From contig CM060975.1 in assembly GCA_030765065.1 (NCBI GenBank), forward strand, positions 197,440,507 to 197,504,506: a stretch of DNA of 64,000 nucleotides. The letters run 5' to 3'. The notes beneath the pieces are model-generated. The model ran no database searches, was not told the DNA's origin, and saw only the letters and a program-made list of their open reading frames with translations. The position numbers were made by a program, and so were the translations under genes. This DNA comes from Deroplatys truncata (Eukaryota > Arthropoda > Insecta > Mantodea > Mantidae). Shown here one piece after another: positions 35,263 to 46,596 of this stretch; the first letter of the stretch is position 1; every line of letters begins with the position of its first letter.

Positions 35263-36950
35263 TTAATATTTTCAACTTGATTACTTTTTTATTGAATATA
35301 TACTGATATTTGAAACGTAGAGTCTTTATTACGAGGCCTGCTAATATAGACGAGTTAAAAATGAGAATTAGAACAAGAACTCACGCATTAGCCTTAACGA
35401 CTCTTAAATTGTAAATGAGCAGCTTTTAAACATCTTATAATTAGATGTTACACTACATGTGTAAATTGTGGAGAAAATTGTTAAACAAGCCAATAATTAA
35501 ACTGTTTAAAAGACAGTCTGATTTGCTTGTAATTTATAAAGAGAAACAGTGGCACTTTGAGATTGCAAAATCTAGATGTGGAAAGCGTTCAGAACGTTTG
35601 CCTATTGGCAAAGATGCATTATGGCTCTATGGCTAAGTTGGCATCAATTGCCTGTTACTTACCTTGAGCTAAATGACTGTATAAACATTTGTAATAATTA
35701 ACATTCCATTAACATTTTCATACGTAATTACAACCTGCCGCAAGTATTTCTTACGTAATGTGTTTTGCATACTTTGTCTAATCTGCATTTTCTGCCTACG
35801 ACGAGCTGTTTCTGCCATGTGGGTTGTTTTGATTCGTCAGCTAAGTGCCCGCAAAAGACAACACGTTTTTCCTTTTGAAAAGGTGCCAAAAAATTATACA
35901 TAATAACAAAATTTGTACATAAATGGCACTACGTCATTCGCAAATGACTGGCAATAATTCTCCTTTAGCGGTTCAGGTGGTAAAAGGCGTGTCTGCAACA
36001 TGTGACAACACAATAACATTGCTGGAAGTGCTTTTTAATTGAGAGTTTTGGAATAAACTTTGGTGTCGGTTTCTTTCACAGTGTAATAAAGACAATTATT
36101 AAATGACAAGCAGAAATGACCAGCACTCTGGTACAGATATGCTTTAAATTCAAGCCAATTACAACTTTCTGTATTTCCAGGTGAGACGATATTTTAATAT
36201 GTCTAGCTACATAATTTATATTCTGATTTACCAGAACGGAACGCATACACAGGCATGCAATCAGATATCAAATAAAAAATGCTTATCAAATACATCTAGA
36301 AAATTAACAGGATAAAGGAGATCAGAAAAGCACAATTCATTTCAAAATATATCAAAGCTCCATTGTAATCAAAATTACATTTAGGCGAACATGACCATGA
36401 TAATGTAAAATAATGGTAGAAAAATTGCTAGCTATACACACACCTAAGATAAAATGCGCTTAGAGACAAATTCAACAACCAATAGGATTGTGTAAAATCA
36501 TGTTACTATAGTAATATGTGACGTGAGTATGCAAAACTTGGAGACGCCAAGCCATGAAGAACACTCTTTAGCTGGTAGTCAGAGAAACAGGTTGCATTAA
36601 CCAGCTCGCGAAATTATTGTGCGCCGCAAACAGTGCAATACTAAACAGTTTAAAATCATGTAAAGTGAATAATTATATTTTACTTTGTAAATATTTTTTA
36701 TTTCGTGAAATGAAATAAAAGAACGTGAAATAATTTGTTCCATGAAATCACGTCTTTTCAATCTCGACCGAAACTACGCCCGAGATATTCATACTAGGAA
36801 TAAGAATACTTTTACAGTTGTCAATGACTGCAATCTACAGCTGAACTAAGCTACGCCGGTGCACTTCTTCGAGTTAGATCGACGAGTCACTCTGTGGAAC
36901 AGCACCACATATGTCCCGACTACTACAAGAAGCGAACATCCATATTCATT
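35263..36950. other. 1.7 kb unique stretch, no gene seen
   Basis: Nothing recognised. 36560-36840 is slightly less AT-rich (GCTCGCGAAATTATTGTGCG, ATCTCGACCGAAACTACGCC) and might be part of an unrecognised element, but no terminal repeat or reading frame supports this. Confidence 0.4.
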
Positions 36951-37445
36951 CCACTACACACATGAGGGTACGGGCGAACGGAGGGGCCCCCGTAAATGCA
37001 GCAGAGTACCGCAAATAGGTCCCAACTGCCCTTTTTGCTTCTATCGTGACCTCTGGGAGGGAGGGATGGGAGGAGAAACACGGACAACCAGATCCGGATG
37101 ACGGGTACAAGTATGGGAGAGGTCCATAACATTTCCAGTTCGAACGCATTTGACCCCGCTCAGGCTCACCGGCAAGCCGCCAGATCCCAGAAGGACCCTT
37201 CGGAGGTGGGTCCTAATTGAGTTGTCCCGCAACGACGCCAACGACCTCCAGATAGCGCGCATTTTGGGTACAGGAAATGGGGGCAGGAAAGTCATGGTAG
37301 AAAGGGAACCTCACAGCATTCGCCTGACACCCGAGGAAACCACGAGAAACGTATGCGAAAGAGTGAGCGGTCGCCGGGGAGCGAATCCGGGACCTCCCGA
37401 ATGCGAATCGCGCATGTTACCGCGGCGTCGCTTTCCAGATTTATC
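36951..37445 (-). mobile_element. S3 SINE, subfamily b
   Basis: Head on the minus strand near 37370-37440 (GCGACGCCGCGGTAACATGC, then GGGAGGTCCCGGATTCGCTC). The body reads TTTCTCGTGGTTTCCTCGGG, AATTAGGACCCACCTCCG, CTCCCAGAGGTCACGATAG, and GGGCCCCTCCGTTCGCCCG at the far end. Subfamily b has this CGGGCGAACGGAGGGGCC end, unlike subfamily a. Confidence 0.82.
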
Positions 37446-37574
37446 ATAGCTGCCACGAAATGTCATAGTTTATCGATAGATTTGTGATTGCTTCGCGAAT
37501 TCATCTGATAAAGCTTGTAATCTCGATGGGTTTTATTAAGACTATTCCATGAATAAAATTATAGTAGATTACAG

Positions 37575-38803
37575 AAGAATACCACGTGTTGCATATACAT
37601 GGCTTTCTCTAACAGTTTTTCAGCAAACTATTCTTAAAACCTTATTCTATTATCTACTTCATGTTAAGTAACATAACGCTTGCAAAAATGGTTTTATTAT
37701 ATAATTCCTTGTGAGTACAAGGGAGTACAGTAGGCTGAAGCGATAGTTAATCTTTTAAGAACGCGTCGCTATGTAATTCCGTTCCCTTTGCATAACCAAG
37801 AGAAAAAAGAATATGGATTTTACAGCTAAAAAAATATAAAGCCTTTAACAAGTCGAGCTAATAATAAAGAATATCTCGGAAATTGTTAATGACACAAACA
37901 ATCTTATTTGACATAAATTGGGTGAATTAACAAGATCCACGCATTTTTGTGTAATCAATTACTATCAATTACTATCTATTAATACATTCAGAATGAACAT
38001 TACACAGGCTATTCCCAGAAAATCTAAGGTGTACATTTCATTTGTCATGCGATTATCTTAAGCATATGAAATTTTAAGCAAAATCGTTGAGAAAATAAAA
38101 AATAAGTAAATATGAACATGTAAAGGGTACTTTGGGCTGGAGGTGAATTTAGTGGGCATCTTCGTGCCGCATCCTTGTAAGATGCTGAACTTCAAACACA
38201 AAGGTAATTAATTGTTCTATCATACAAGCCGCATGTAGGAGAAGGTTGGAAATGTAGAATGAGACTGAAATTCAGTGTCATAGTAGGGGTTTGAATCACG
38301 GATCTTCCGATTCCATCTGGTTGCTATGACTGAGCTACCATGGCAAAATGCCGGGACGATATTAAATTCTCGAATCTACTCGCATTTTTCCCGGTAAATC
38401 ACAAGGAGATGGTCAAGATGAAGAAGATTTCCTTGTGTTTTTTCCGGAAAAAACCTGAGTCAGTTGGGGAATTTAATGCCGTGCCGTCATTTTCCCATGG
38501 TACCTCAATTGGTTAGAGCAACCAGACGGACACCGTAAGATTCGTGATTCAATTCCTGGCTATGGCATTGCATTTCTGGGTCTGATTCTACCTTAAAATA
38601 CAAAGTTTGGTGTTTAACCGACTTCTCGTATTTCAGCTATGGTGTTCACAGACAGACACATATACACACACAGACACGCACGCACGCTGTTCCAAAAATC
38701 TTTTTTTTTTCAAGGAGTCTCCAGTAAAATCTTGAAATTTAATATTTGGGTGGAATACAGCATTACTTCTGCTTACTACAGGTAAGCAACAGGCAAAGTG
38801 GAA
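37575..38803 (-). mobile_element. L-family repeat split by an S1 insertion
   Basis: The left part (37575 to about 38205) runs from CGTGTTGCATATACATGGC to GATGCTGAACTTCAAACACA. The right part (from about 38593) resumes at AAATACAAAGTTTGGTG, includes a short CA microsatellite near 38650-38690, and ends TGCTTACTACAGGTAAGC. The near-repeat AAACACAAAG / AAATACAAAG on either side of the insert is the likely target duplication. Confidence 0.85.
38206..38592. mobile_element. S1 SINE head-to-head inverted dimer
   Basis: Two S1 heads face each other. On the minus strand a unit ends near 38345 (complement of TTTGCCATGGTAGCTCAG, box B complement GGTTTGAATCACG). On the plus strand a second runs from GGGGAATTTAATGCCGTGCC and CCATGGTACCTCAATTGG to AATTCCTGGCTATGGCATTG. 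The spacer contains both copies of the pre-head segment AAATTCCC/CGGTAAATCACAAGGAGA, giving an interrupted palindrome. Confidence 0.8.
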
Positions 38804-39091
38804 ATAGCTACATTTCACTTGTGTTATCTAAGCTCAAGTCACCATTGTGTCAGTTGTCATATCACGACCTATCTACTAAATAAATAACAATCGAATATGT
38901 TACGAATACTGATCAATGCTCCCAGGAATGGAAATGAGAAAATAGCGAACTTCAAAATACGCTAAAATCACAACAATAAATACATTTTAAGAACAAAGTT
39001 TATTTGGAAAATGACACTATTTTAATGGGCATTGCTTAAAAGCAATTTTCAAAGTTGAAAGTTGAAGTGATATGCTGGTTATAGTTTTTTT

Positions 39092-39129
<38 letters not shown>
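39092..39129. repeat. (TA)n microsatellite at L boundary
   Basis: About 19 TA units abut the TACTTTCTCTACC start of the following L copy directly. Confidence 0.95.
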
Positions 39130-39131
<2 letters not shown>

Positions 39132-39842
39132 CTTTCTCTACCGCTTATCTACTGTATCTTATCTTCTGTTACGGAGGGAATTCGGCACCGATGCAGAGTG
39201 GCTCTTGTACCTATGCCCCACAGGGGCGTTCCCGGGAGGAATCATGAGGCGAAATGAGACACCGGGTGGCCGGATCCAGGAGCCACGGTATAGCAATGAC
39301 GGGTTCCTAAGTTTCCAGAAGTAGACACCTGGGCAAACGGACAGGCAGACCGAGGACCCTCACACAGAGGGGGAAAAGCTCCTCTACCCCGGCAGCCAGC
39401 CGAAAGCCGAGGTACGGAAAGAGTTTACAGAGAACATTCTTCTCCCCTGCCATGTTGCACCGAAACACCTCACCGACACTTCCGACGGCGTAAAGAGACC
39501 AACGGGATGAAGGATGAAATGTGATGGAACGGAACGAAATGGAGGGACAGGAATTCGCGGGCTAAAAGAAACCACTCCAGCATTCACCTGACGACCCAGG
39601 AAAATCCCCGCAAAAAAACCATGGATCAGAGTGGGCAGTCGCCAGGGATCGATCCCGGGACGTCCCGAATGCGAGCTTCAGACATTGCCACCTGAGACAC
39701 CCTGCTCGGTTACCTACAGTAAGTAGAGGAAGTATTATATTCCACGTAAAAATTCGATACCCAGTTTTCGCCGTTTTGAGATTCCCTTAATAAAAAAAAA
39801 CATTTGTAGGAAACGGTCCATGTTAGTGTGTCTGTCCTGTAT
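39130..39842 (+). mobile_element. L-family start fragment split by S3
   Basis: TACTTTCTCTACCGCTTATC is interrupted after 23 bases and resumes at about 39709 with TTACCTACAGTAAGTAGAGG. It then breaks off after GTGTGTCTGTCC near 39842. Only the start of L is present. Confidence 0.8.
39153..39708 (-). mobile_element. S3 SINE, subfamily b, inside L
   Basis: The minus-strand head near 39640-39708 contains CGAGCAGGGTGTCTCAGGTG, then GGGACGTCCCGGGATCGATC. The body has CCATGGTTTTTTTGCGGGG, TTTTCCTGGGTCGTCAGG and GCCCGCGAATTCCTGTCCC. The far end (TACAAGAGCCACTCTGCATC) differs from other copies. Flanks TTATCTAC and TTACCTAC form an 8 bp target duplication with one change. Confidence 0.8.
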
Positions 39843-41316
39843 AAATGTTCGTATCGGACGTGTATAAACTTTCTGAAATATTTATAAAGCGTTAGAAAGC
39901 ATAGAGAAAGCCTAATAGCCGGGTGCACCATTCTCGATCAAGATTTTACCGTGTTAAAATATGTATTTTACCGCGGTGAAGGATCGTTTGTGATGAATCG
40001 ACGAAGGTAAGTGTTTATCGAGGATTTTACCGCGGTTAAATCTGACCGGCCGTGAACTTCGGTTTTCGTCGATTATCTCCAACTTCACTTGTGCTGAAAT
40101 CCTAAAATGGTGGCACGGTATAGGTTAGAATTCCCAACTGAAAGAAACACTCCATATTTGCCAATGAATGCATACTGATAAAGTTACTTTAATGTACTTT
40201 GTAATTTTTAATGTCTTAAGGCTTTTTGTGTGACAGATGCCTTAAATATCCCGACCCAAGACGTGACAAAAATCCATCAATCACGGTGTTATATGTAACG
40301 ATTATATTAGTTGAAGCATAGTTCCAAGAATAAGGCAGAAGTAAGAAAAAACAAAGCAGAAATTCAATAATTGGAGTTAGTGCAATTAGTACATTTGCAG
40401 GAACATTAGATGCATCAATTGCAGATATATAGGAATCCTGTAACCTGAACAGGTTAGTGCCGAAGGCACGAACGTGAAGTCATCGTGGTGTTTGGGTAAT
40501 TGGTAAGTTTCCTGTTCCAAAGGTTACGAGTTCAAATCTTGTCTGGGGATAACATATTTTTTCTTTCCTTTTCTCCCTCTCTTTCAGTACGTAAATGTCG
40601 ACTAAGCTAAATGGAACTTAAGTCAGTGTGGAAAGAATGAAAGAAAATATATATAATAGTTCAGCATAGCTTTGTAATCAATTATAAGGCCAGCTTCTCC
40701 ACGTGTCCATCTTAAAGTTATTGCTTCTATCTTTGTACATTCTGTCTGTCTTTCTTAAGAATTGCATGGTAAACTTAATAACATATTAGAGAGACTTGGG
40801 TCTGCTTTTGCTTTTCTCCAATGCACGCAGAACGAGGCGCTTTAGGTAGAAAAAGTGAAAAAGAGATGACGTGATGTGCATCCGGGTGCGGTCAGTAAAG
40901 TTTACCTGCAAGGTAACCACGGTCACCTAAACTGCAGTGACTGAAGGGTCGGTTTAACGAGAATAGCGCACATGGCTATAAGCTTTGCAATCCTTTTAGG
41001 CAGTTCTAAGTGTTTTATTTTAAGAATATGTGCAGCCGGATTACATATTATTGATCTCCAGAGCTGTCCTTGTTTGCCTTGTCCAACTTCCTATTACACT
41101 CAAAGTTTAATGTGAAGAAATACAATCAAGTCATTTGTTTCAATTTTAAATATCATTTTGAATTTCTGTTTCATCTAAGGAAAGAATTAATTTAAATTTT
41201 TGTGAAATAAACCAACCGTATTTTAAAGCTTTAAATTCAACAAAACAGAAGGGAAAGAAATTGTATGTGATCGTAAAAAGTTAGAGACAGTTTAGAGAAT
41301 GAGAAGCGCCCATTGT
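39843..41316. other. Unique stretch with ACCGCGGT repeat and a tRNA-like segment
   Basis: 39925-40075 carries TTTTACCGTG, TATTTTACCGCGGTGAAGG and GATTTTACCGCGGTTAAATC, related to the motif cluster at 32.9-33.0 kb. 40485-40552 is tRNA-like (TTTGGGTAATTGG, then CGAGTTCAAATCTTG) and is followed by a T-run, possibly another SINE head. No gene seen. Confidence 0.45.
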
Positions 41317-42641
41317 AATCATTTGATGTGTTGCAACCACAAGAGTTTCCCTATTCAACCTTCTACAAGCTATTCTTACAAAAACGTATTCTCCTATCTA
41401 CTTTGTGTAATAGAGATAAACTTTCATGACACATATTTGAAATAATTTTTATTTGATTGAATACTAAAACTATTTTGGCAGAAGTAAGTGAAGCAGATTT
41501 ATAAGAACATTGCTGTAGACTAAAGCGAATCAGATTTTTAAAAACTGAACGGTATGTAATGCCTTTGAAATTCTATGCTTCCTCTTTTCAAAGACCACGA
41601 GGGAAAAAAACGAATAGCGACTTACCACTTGCAAAAAGCGCAAGGGTTTGAAAATTCAAACCAACAACAAAAATATCTCGGAAAAGCTTAACGCCACAAA
41701 CAATTTTATTCGACATGAGCTCTGTGATTAACGAGATCTACATGTTTTGTGCTGTAAGATTTTGTATATCTCTTACGGTTTACCAATTGTACAAAAATTA
41801 TTCAAACTAAAGAGAACTTTGTAGGCTAGTTCCAAAAAATACAAGATGTATACTTTATTTGTAGTGAAAATATCTTAAATATACGGTATTTTTATCAAAA
41901 TCGTTTAATCCATTTTGAGAAAATAAAAAATAACGAAAATGTTTCCATATAAAGGGTAGTTTGGAGTGGGGGGTTGTTGAAAATTTACGTGTCACATATT
42001 TGGAAGATACTATAAAAGTAAAGGTACGGGCGAACGGAGTGGCCCCGGGGCTGAGCACTGCAAGTAGGCTGCAACGGCCCTTTTTGCTTCTACCGTGAGC
42101 CTTGGGAGGGAGGGATGGGTGAGGAGAGACACCCGAAGGGCGATCAGATCCGAATGACGCGGCGCAAACAATGAGGGGTCCCTAACATTTCCAGTTCAAA
42201 CGCATCCGACTCTGCCCGGGCCCTCACATAAGCCTTCTAAGTCCAGCGGACCCCCCTGGTGGGGCCCACTCAGAAGGTGTGGGAAAGTCGTGATAAAAGA
42301 GGAACCATTCCAGCATTCTGCTGCCGAACCGGGAAACCACGTAAAACCCATGTATCAGAGTGGGCGGTCGCTGGAAATCGAACGCTGGACCTTCCAAATG
42401 CGAGTCACACATGTTACTGCGGTGCCACCTCGTTCGTCTTGGAAAACACGGTACTTAAATTCCAAATTTGGTATTTATTGAACATTCGTTTTAGAATCAT
42501 TCTGTTCACACAAAGACCGTTTCTAAAAATGATTTTTTAAAAGTCAGGGATCTCAAAACTTGTATTTTCGGTGAAATCTCGACATCTATGTTTTGGGTGG
42601 AATACAATACTTCCACTTACCTACTATAGAGAAAGTAAAAA
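41317..42641 (-). mobile_element. L-family repeat split by S3
   Basis: The left part runs from CATTTGATGTGTTGCAACC to GGAAGATACTATAAAAGTA. The right part resumes with CGGTACTTAAATTCCAAATT, has almost no microsatellite (TCACACAAAGACC), and ends CTTACCTACTATAGAGAAAG plus TAAAAAT. Confidence 0.87.
42019..42438 (-). mobile_element. S3 SINE, subfamily b, inside L
   Basis: Minus-strand head at about 42365-42438 (CGAACGAGGTGGCACCGCAG, TAACATGTGTGACTCG). The body includes TTTACGTGGTTTCCCGG, TTCGGCAGCAGAATGC and the GGGGCCACTCCGTTCGCCCG end. The exact target duplication in the L host could not be set. Confidence 0.82.
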
Positions 42642-43200
42642 TATGAGCAATGTCGAATATGTCTGACAGTTATTTTTAAACACTTTACTTTGCCTCATAC
42701 AGGGAATTAAGACCAAACCGCTCCTTGTGAAGGTTATCTTACAGTGTGATATAACGCATTCAGCACAAATTGCCAGAAGACATATTCACAAATGAATGTT
42801 CAGCTAAGTTTCAGTGGAGCGTGGGTTTAATGTGTCTAAAATACACGGGTTTTGCCCAATAATAATGTACATTCCACAGAATTGCTAGCTCGTAGCTTCT
42901 TATTGCACAAGAAGTTGTGCAACGTTGGCAGGAAAAGGTGAAACAGCCAGTCTAAAAACGTGAATATCCTGCTAATCATAGCACTTCCTTTTTCTTTTTA
43001 ATTACCATTTATAGTCAGCACAAGTCGGCTAATTAATCTCGACCACTGTCAATTAACATCGCTCCAACAGCACCTCATGATGAACGCCTTTAGAGTTCAC
43101 AGTAATGCATTTGGCATGCCTTTAGACTTATATGCAATATATAAGTTCAGGGTAGAGAACGGATCTAGATACCGTCGATAACACCACATTCAAAGTAGGT
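42642..43200. other. Unique stretch, no gene seen
   Basis: Nothing recognised up to the S2 target site. Confidence 0.4.
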
Positions 43201-43212
43201 GGTATCAAAGTA

Positions 43213-43549
43213 GGCGGCGCCGTGGCTGAGTGGTTAGACCGCTCGCCTCCCACCGAGGCGGCCCGGGTTCAATCCTGCATGTGGGATTTGTGCTGGACGA
43301 AGCGGCGTCTGTGCGGGTTTTCTCCGGGTTCTCCGGTTTCCCCCGCCATTCATTCCACCAATCAACATTTCGTTTCATCTACTTCCTTCATCCCATACCA
43401 GGCAAAGGGCTGATCACCCATCCTGGATGCTCTGTCTGATCCATGAGTGTCTGCTCCTCGACGGGCCTCTGACCCCAGGCACCCGCTTGTAAGTCCTGGG
43501 GGGGGTGTAAGTCCTACATAAGAGGAGGGTAAACAGATAATGAATGAAT
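43213..43549 (+). mobile_element. S2 tRNA-derived SINE, intact with 12 bp duplication
   Basis: Begins GGCGGCGCCGTGGCTGAGTG, with box A TGGCTGAGTGG and box B GGTTCAATCC. It runs through TTTTCTCCGGGTTCTCCGGT and CATCCTGGATGCTCTGTCTG to a (TGAA)n tail. A perfect duplication GGTATCAAAGTA stands at 43201-43212 and 43550-43561. It is highly similar to the copy at 19.4 kb but about 55 bp shorter, which together with the perfect flanks suggests a young family. Confidence 0.95.
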
Positions 43550-43561
43550 GGTATCAAAGTA

Positions 43562-44157
43562 CGTCTATAATTTGAAATAAAGTTTTGTTACTTTTATAGA
43601 TATTTCATTATTGGCAGTTACCGCGCTTCATTTTGCGCTAGCCCTTGGCCATGACTGCGTTTCTTGTAAGTGAATCAATGCAACGTTCCACTGGCTCATA
43701 TCTAATTGAAAACATGTAAAACAACGAGGGAAGGGGAATAAGTACTCATTTCAGACTCTTAATTTGTGGCTAGGCAAACACCTGAGGTCATACTTTCCCT
43801 GTAGGGTAGGCCACACTGTGTATCGTAACATCAGTTTTTAAACTTTAAATATATTGTTTCTAAACATACTGATTATACGCAGTATATATAAAGTATATCT
43901 GCTGTATACTTACAGTATGAGTGAAGTATGGGACTATTTAGAAGTGGATGTAATTAATAGCATGAGAAGGGTATGTAAGACATGAAATAAGAAAATCAGG
44001 CGCTGGTAAGGCCACAATACAGACAGAACAAAGGTCTACGCGGAGCCGAAGCCCCCCCCCTTTAGATCCAGGGGAAGGCGTCATCCTAGTGATACTCCCT
44101 CCGTGAGGTTTTCCATTATGCAATATCTTATAACTATAAAAAGGGCCCTTAACTTTA
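43562..44157. other. Unique stretch, no gene seen
   Basis: Nothing recognised. An open frame at 43938-44234 on the minus strand crosses the C-run at 44049-44059 and the MITE fragment and is not a gene. Confidence 0.4.
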
Positions 44158-44308
44158 ACTTTAAAATGACTATCACAACGTCCTCCAAATAAAATATGAC
44201 TAATGGCATTTAGTTTCCCCATTATATCAAGCAACTTTTATTAAAGACATTTCTACAAAGCTTAGTTTTAGAGATATTGTACAGTCTCAACTTAAATGGT
44301 CCACCCTG
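44158..44308. mobile_element. Half copy of the 15.0 kb foldback MITE
   Basis: Matches the right arm of the foldback element, from AAAATGACTATCACAACG to CTTAAATGGTCCACCCTG, then TA. The opposite arm is missing. It abuts the truncated start of the next L copy. Confidence 0.85.
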
Positions 44309-44770
44309 TATATGTGCGCTTTAACGAGATCTTTCTTTTTTTCTTTTTGTTTTGAGGGAGGGGGTAAGATCCTACAGTTTACCAATAATACAAAAGTCGT
44401 TTAGAATGAAGATTACTTCACAGGCTATTACCAGAAGATGCATTATATACATTTTGTCGTGCAAGTATCTTAAATCAATGGTATTTTAATTAAAATCGTT
44501 AAAGCCGTTTTGAGAAAATAAAAAATACACGTTTTCCACACCAAGAGCCAATTGGGGTGGGGGATTTTCTTGAAAATCTTCCGTGTCGCATCCTTGAAAG
44601 ACACTGCACTTAAATTACTAAGTTTGTTATTTAACCGACTTTTTTAGCTATACAGAGTATATCTTTATTGGTGTCATATTGGTGTTCCTGACATCAAAAC
44701 AGTAAAAAAAGTTCATATGAACATGAGTCAGAAAATCATTTATTTCAGAGTTACAACACAGAATCCAAAT

Positions 44771-45478
44771 TTACAAAACTAGCTCGAAGTGGCTTCCTCT
44801 TCCTTCGATGCGTGCGTTCCATGCTCTGACGTATTCTGTTGAAAATTCCTGGTGTGTTTCGTATTTAGTCAAATCCAGTTGGATACGCCCTCTCAAAATG
44901 TCAATATCAGGTACAGGAGTCGCATAAACCAAGGACTTCAAATGTTCCCAGACGAAGAAATCCATTGGATTTAAATCAGGCGATCGAGCAGGCCATGCAA
45001 TGGGTCCCCCTCGACCAATCCATCTTTGCGGAAATCGATTATTCAAAAACTTACGAACTATCATACTGAAATGAGCTGGAGCACCATCGTATAAAAACCA
45101 CATTCGTTGGATGATGTCCAGAGGCACATTATCAGTTAAGCGATGCAACTCATTTCTGAGAAACTGGAGATAGGTTTGTCCATTCAGATGCGGAGGGACG
45201 AAGTAGGGACCAATAAGGTGATCATGAATGATTCCACCCCAAACGTTTAGAGAGAACCTCTGTTGATGGTTGTCCTGTCGTACTTCATTAGAATTTTCAA
45301 ATGCCCGGTTATGAGTGTTATAAAAATTGCAAATGCCGTCGCGAGTAAAACCAACCTTATCCGCGAATAAGATGCAGGTTAGGAAATTGATGAACACAGC
45401 GCAATGCTGTAACATGCGTTGACAGAAACGTCTTCTTGACTGCTGCAGGTAATCAAGCTGAAAAAGGAATTTCTGCAC
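44771..45478 (-). pseudogene. DD41D transposase, catalytic part
   Basis: This open stretch holds the catalytic core. The first site is LFADKVGFTRDG (Lys where relatives have Glu), followed by NVWGGIIHDHLIGPYF. The second Asp is in FLYDGAPAHFS. The third is in WPARSPDLNPMDFFVWEHLK, with 41 residues between the last two Asp, the spacing of the DD41D group. The C-terminal RAWNARIEGRGSHFE ends normally. All three acidic positions remain, but the link to the N-terminal half needs at least two frame changes. The copy cannot make a full enzyme. Confidence 0.9.
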
Positions 45479-45599
45479 TTTTAGTTATTCCTGCCATGAA
45501 AGGCCGCCTCATTTAATCCTTGCACACGTTGAAGGTGATACGGGTACAGAAGATTTTCATGCAGAATTCTCCAGATAGTCATAGGACACTTTCCCTTAC

Positions 45600-45908
45600 A
45601 GATAGTCATAGGACTCTTTCCCTTACAGCCATACGTCTTATGCTTTGTGATGGGTCTGCATCCACAGCACGAAGAACTCGTTCTTCAACCTCAATGCCTC
45701 GTACCGCTCTTAGTCTCCCAACATCCCTAGTATTCCTCTCAAATACGCCATTCTCTCTCAAGCGTTGGTGAATTCGTGCGAATGTTTTTGCTAACGGTAA
45801 CGGCCAGCCAGGGTACCTTTCTGCATAAAGTTCACGTGGTCGTGCTACATTGCCGTCTGCACGGCCATACGTGTAGTGCATATCCGTCTGTTCACTCATG
45901 GAATACAT
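45600..45908 (-). pseudogene. DD41D transposase, N-terminal DNA-binding part
   Basis: The frame begins at 45908 and carries EQTDMHYTYGRADGNVARPR, LYAERYPG, FARIHQRLRENGVF and VDADPSQSIRRMA. This is the DUF4817-type helix-turn-helix region that heads this transposase group in insects (from recollection). It stops at a 27 bp direct duplication (45574-45600 and 45601-45627, one mismatch). Beyond that, another frame continues the protein with TIWRILHENLLYPYHLQRVQ. Confidence 0.85.
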
Positions 45909-46207
45909 CTTCTTTGACTTATAATAATGAAATGGTTGATTTTCAGACCCATGTACATGTGAACATTTGTTACTGTTTTGATGTCAGGAACACGTTCCCC
46001 AAATATATGACACCAATAAAGATACATTCTGTATTACTCACAAACCCTCATGGACCATTTTATAAATGTGTTCCCCCCTTTCTTTTCTTGTTATGATTCA
46101 GGGAATGTCAAAATGTCTTTTTCCGAATGAAATCCCGGTTTCAAAATTTTGGGGGAATGCAATACTTCCTCTACTTACTATGGGTAAGTAGTAGAGAAAG
46201 TAAAACA

Positions 46208-46596
46208 TCCTATTTTACGCTTTCATTGTTTACTGTAGTTTGTCACGGTAGTTTTACAACTTCGACTGCTCCTCTCTCTCACGTCGAAAACGTGTAATGT
46301 TTACCAAGTTGCCATATTATTTCGATACTGTCCAAGAGATAGGCAAATTCTACTTATCAAGACGTGACGATATGGAAACACGATTCAAGATACTTTGGTT
46401 AGCAATATGCACAACCATAAAGTTTCCTTCTCTCTGGGATGATGCAAATAAACATCACAGAGGTTTGGTCTTTTGTGTAAATCTTGGTTTCCTATACGAT
46501 TATCCAAAAAAAAAGACCAAACACACAAGCCCATTGCATTTCTAGAGGCATAAGACTTCCTACTACTGACACAGAGGCGGATAGAGCTTGGTCACA
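46208..46596. other. Unique stretch, no gene seen
   Basis: An 82-codon open frame at 46297-46545 has no recognised motif. Confidence 0.35.

Larger units (their letters stand above)
44653..46031 (-). mobile_element. Mariner-type DD41D transposon, degenerate
   Basis: A 1379 bp element flanked by TA. Terminal inverted repeats extend about 75 bp: the left reads CAGAGTATATCTTTATTGG, then TGTTCCTGACATCAAAACAG. The right, complemented, reads CAGAATGTATCTTTATTGG with the same second block. It encodes a transposase on the minus strand, broken by frameshifts. TA target, length and long terminal repeats fit the IS630-Tc1-mariner superfamily. It interrupts an L copy and is therefore younger than it. Confidence 0.93.
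44314..46207 (-). mobile_element. L-family repeat split by a mariner-type element
   Basis: The left part begins truncated at TGTGCGCTTTAACGAGATC and runs to TAACCGACTTTTTTAGC. The right part, after the inserted transposon, resumes at TTACTCACAAACCC and ends TTTTGGGGGAATGCAATAC, CTACTTACTATGGGTAAG, GAGAAAGTAAAAC. Joining the flanks restores the L block TTTTTAGCTA..., and the insertion site is a TA. Confidence 0.87.

Noticed and set aside
36540..36860. Possible solo LTR
   Set aside because: No TG...CA ends with a flanking duplication and no second copy were found.
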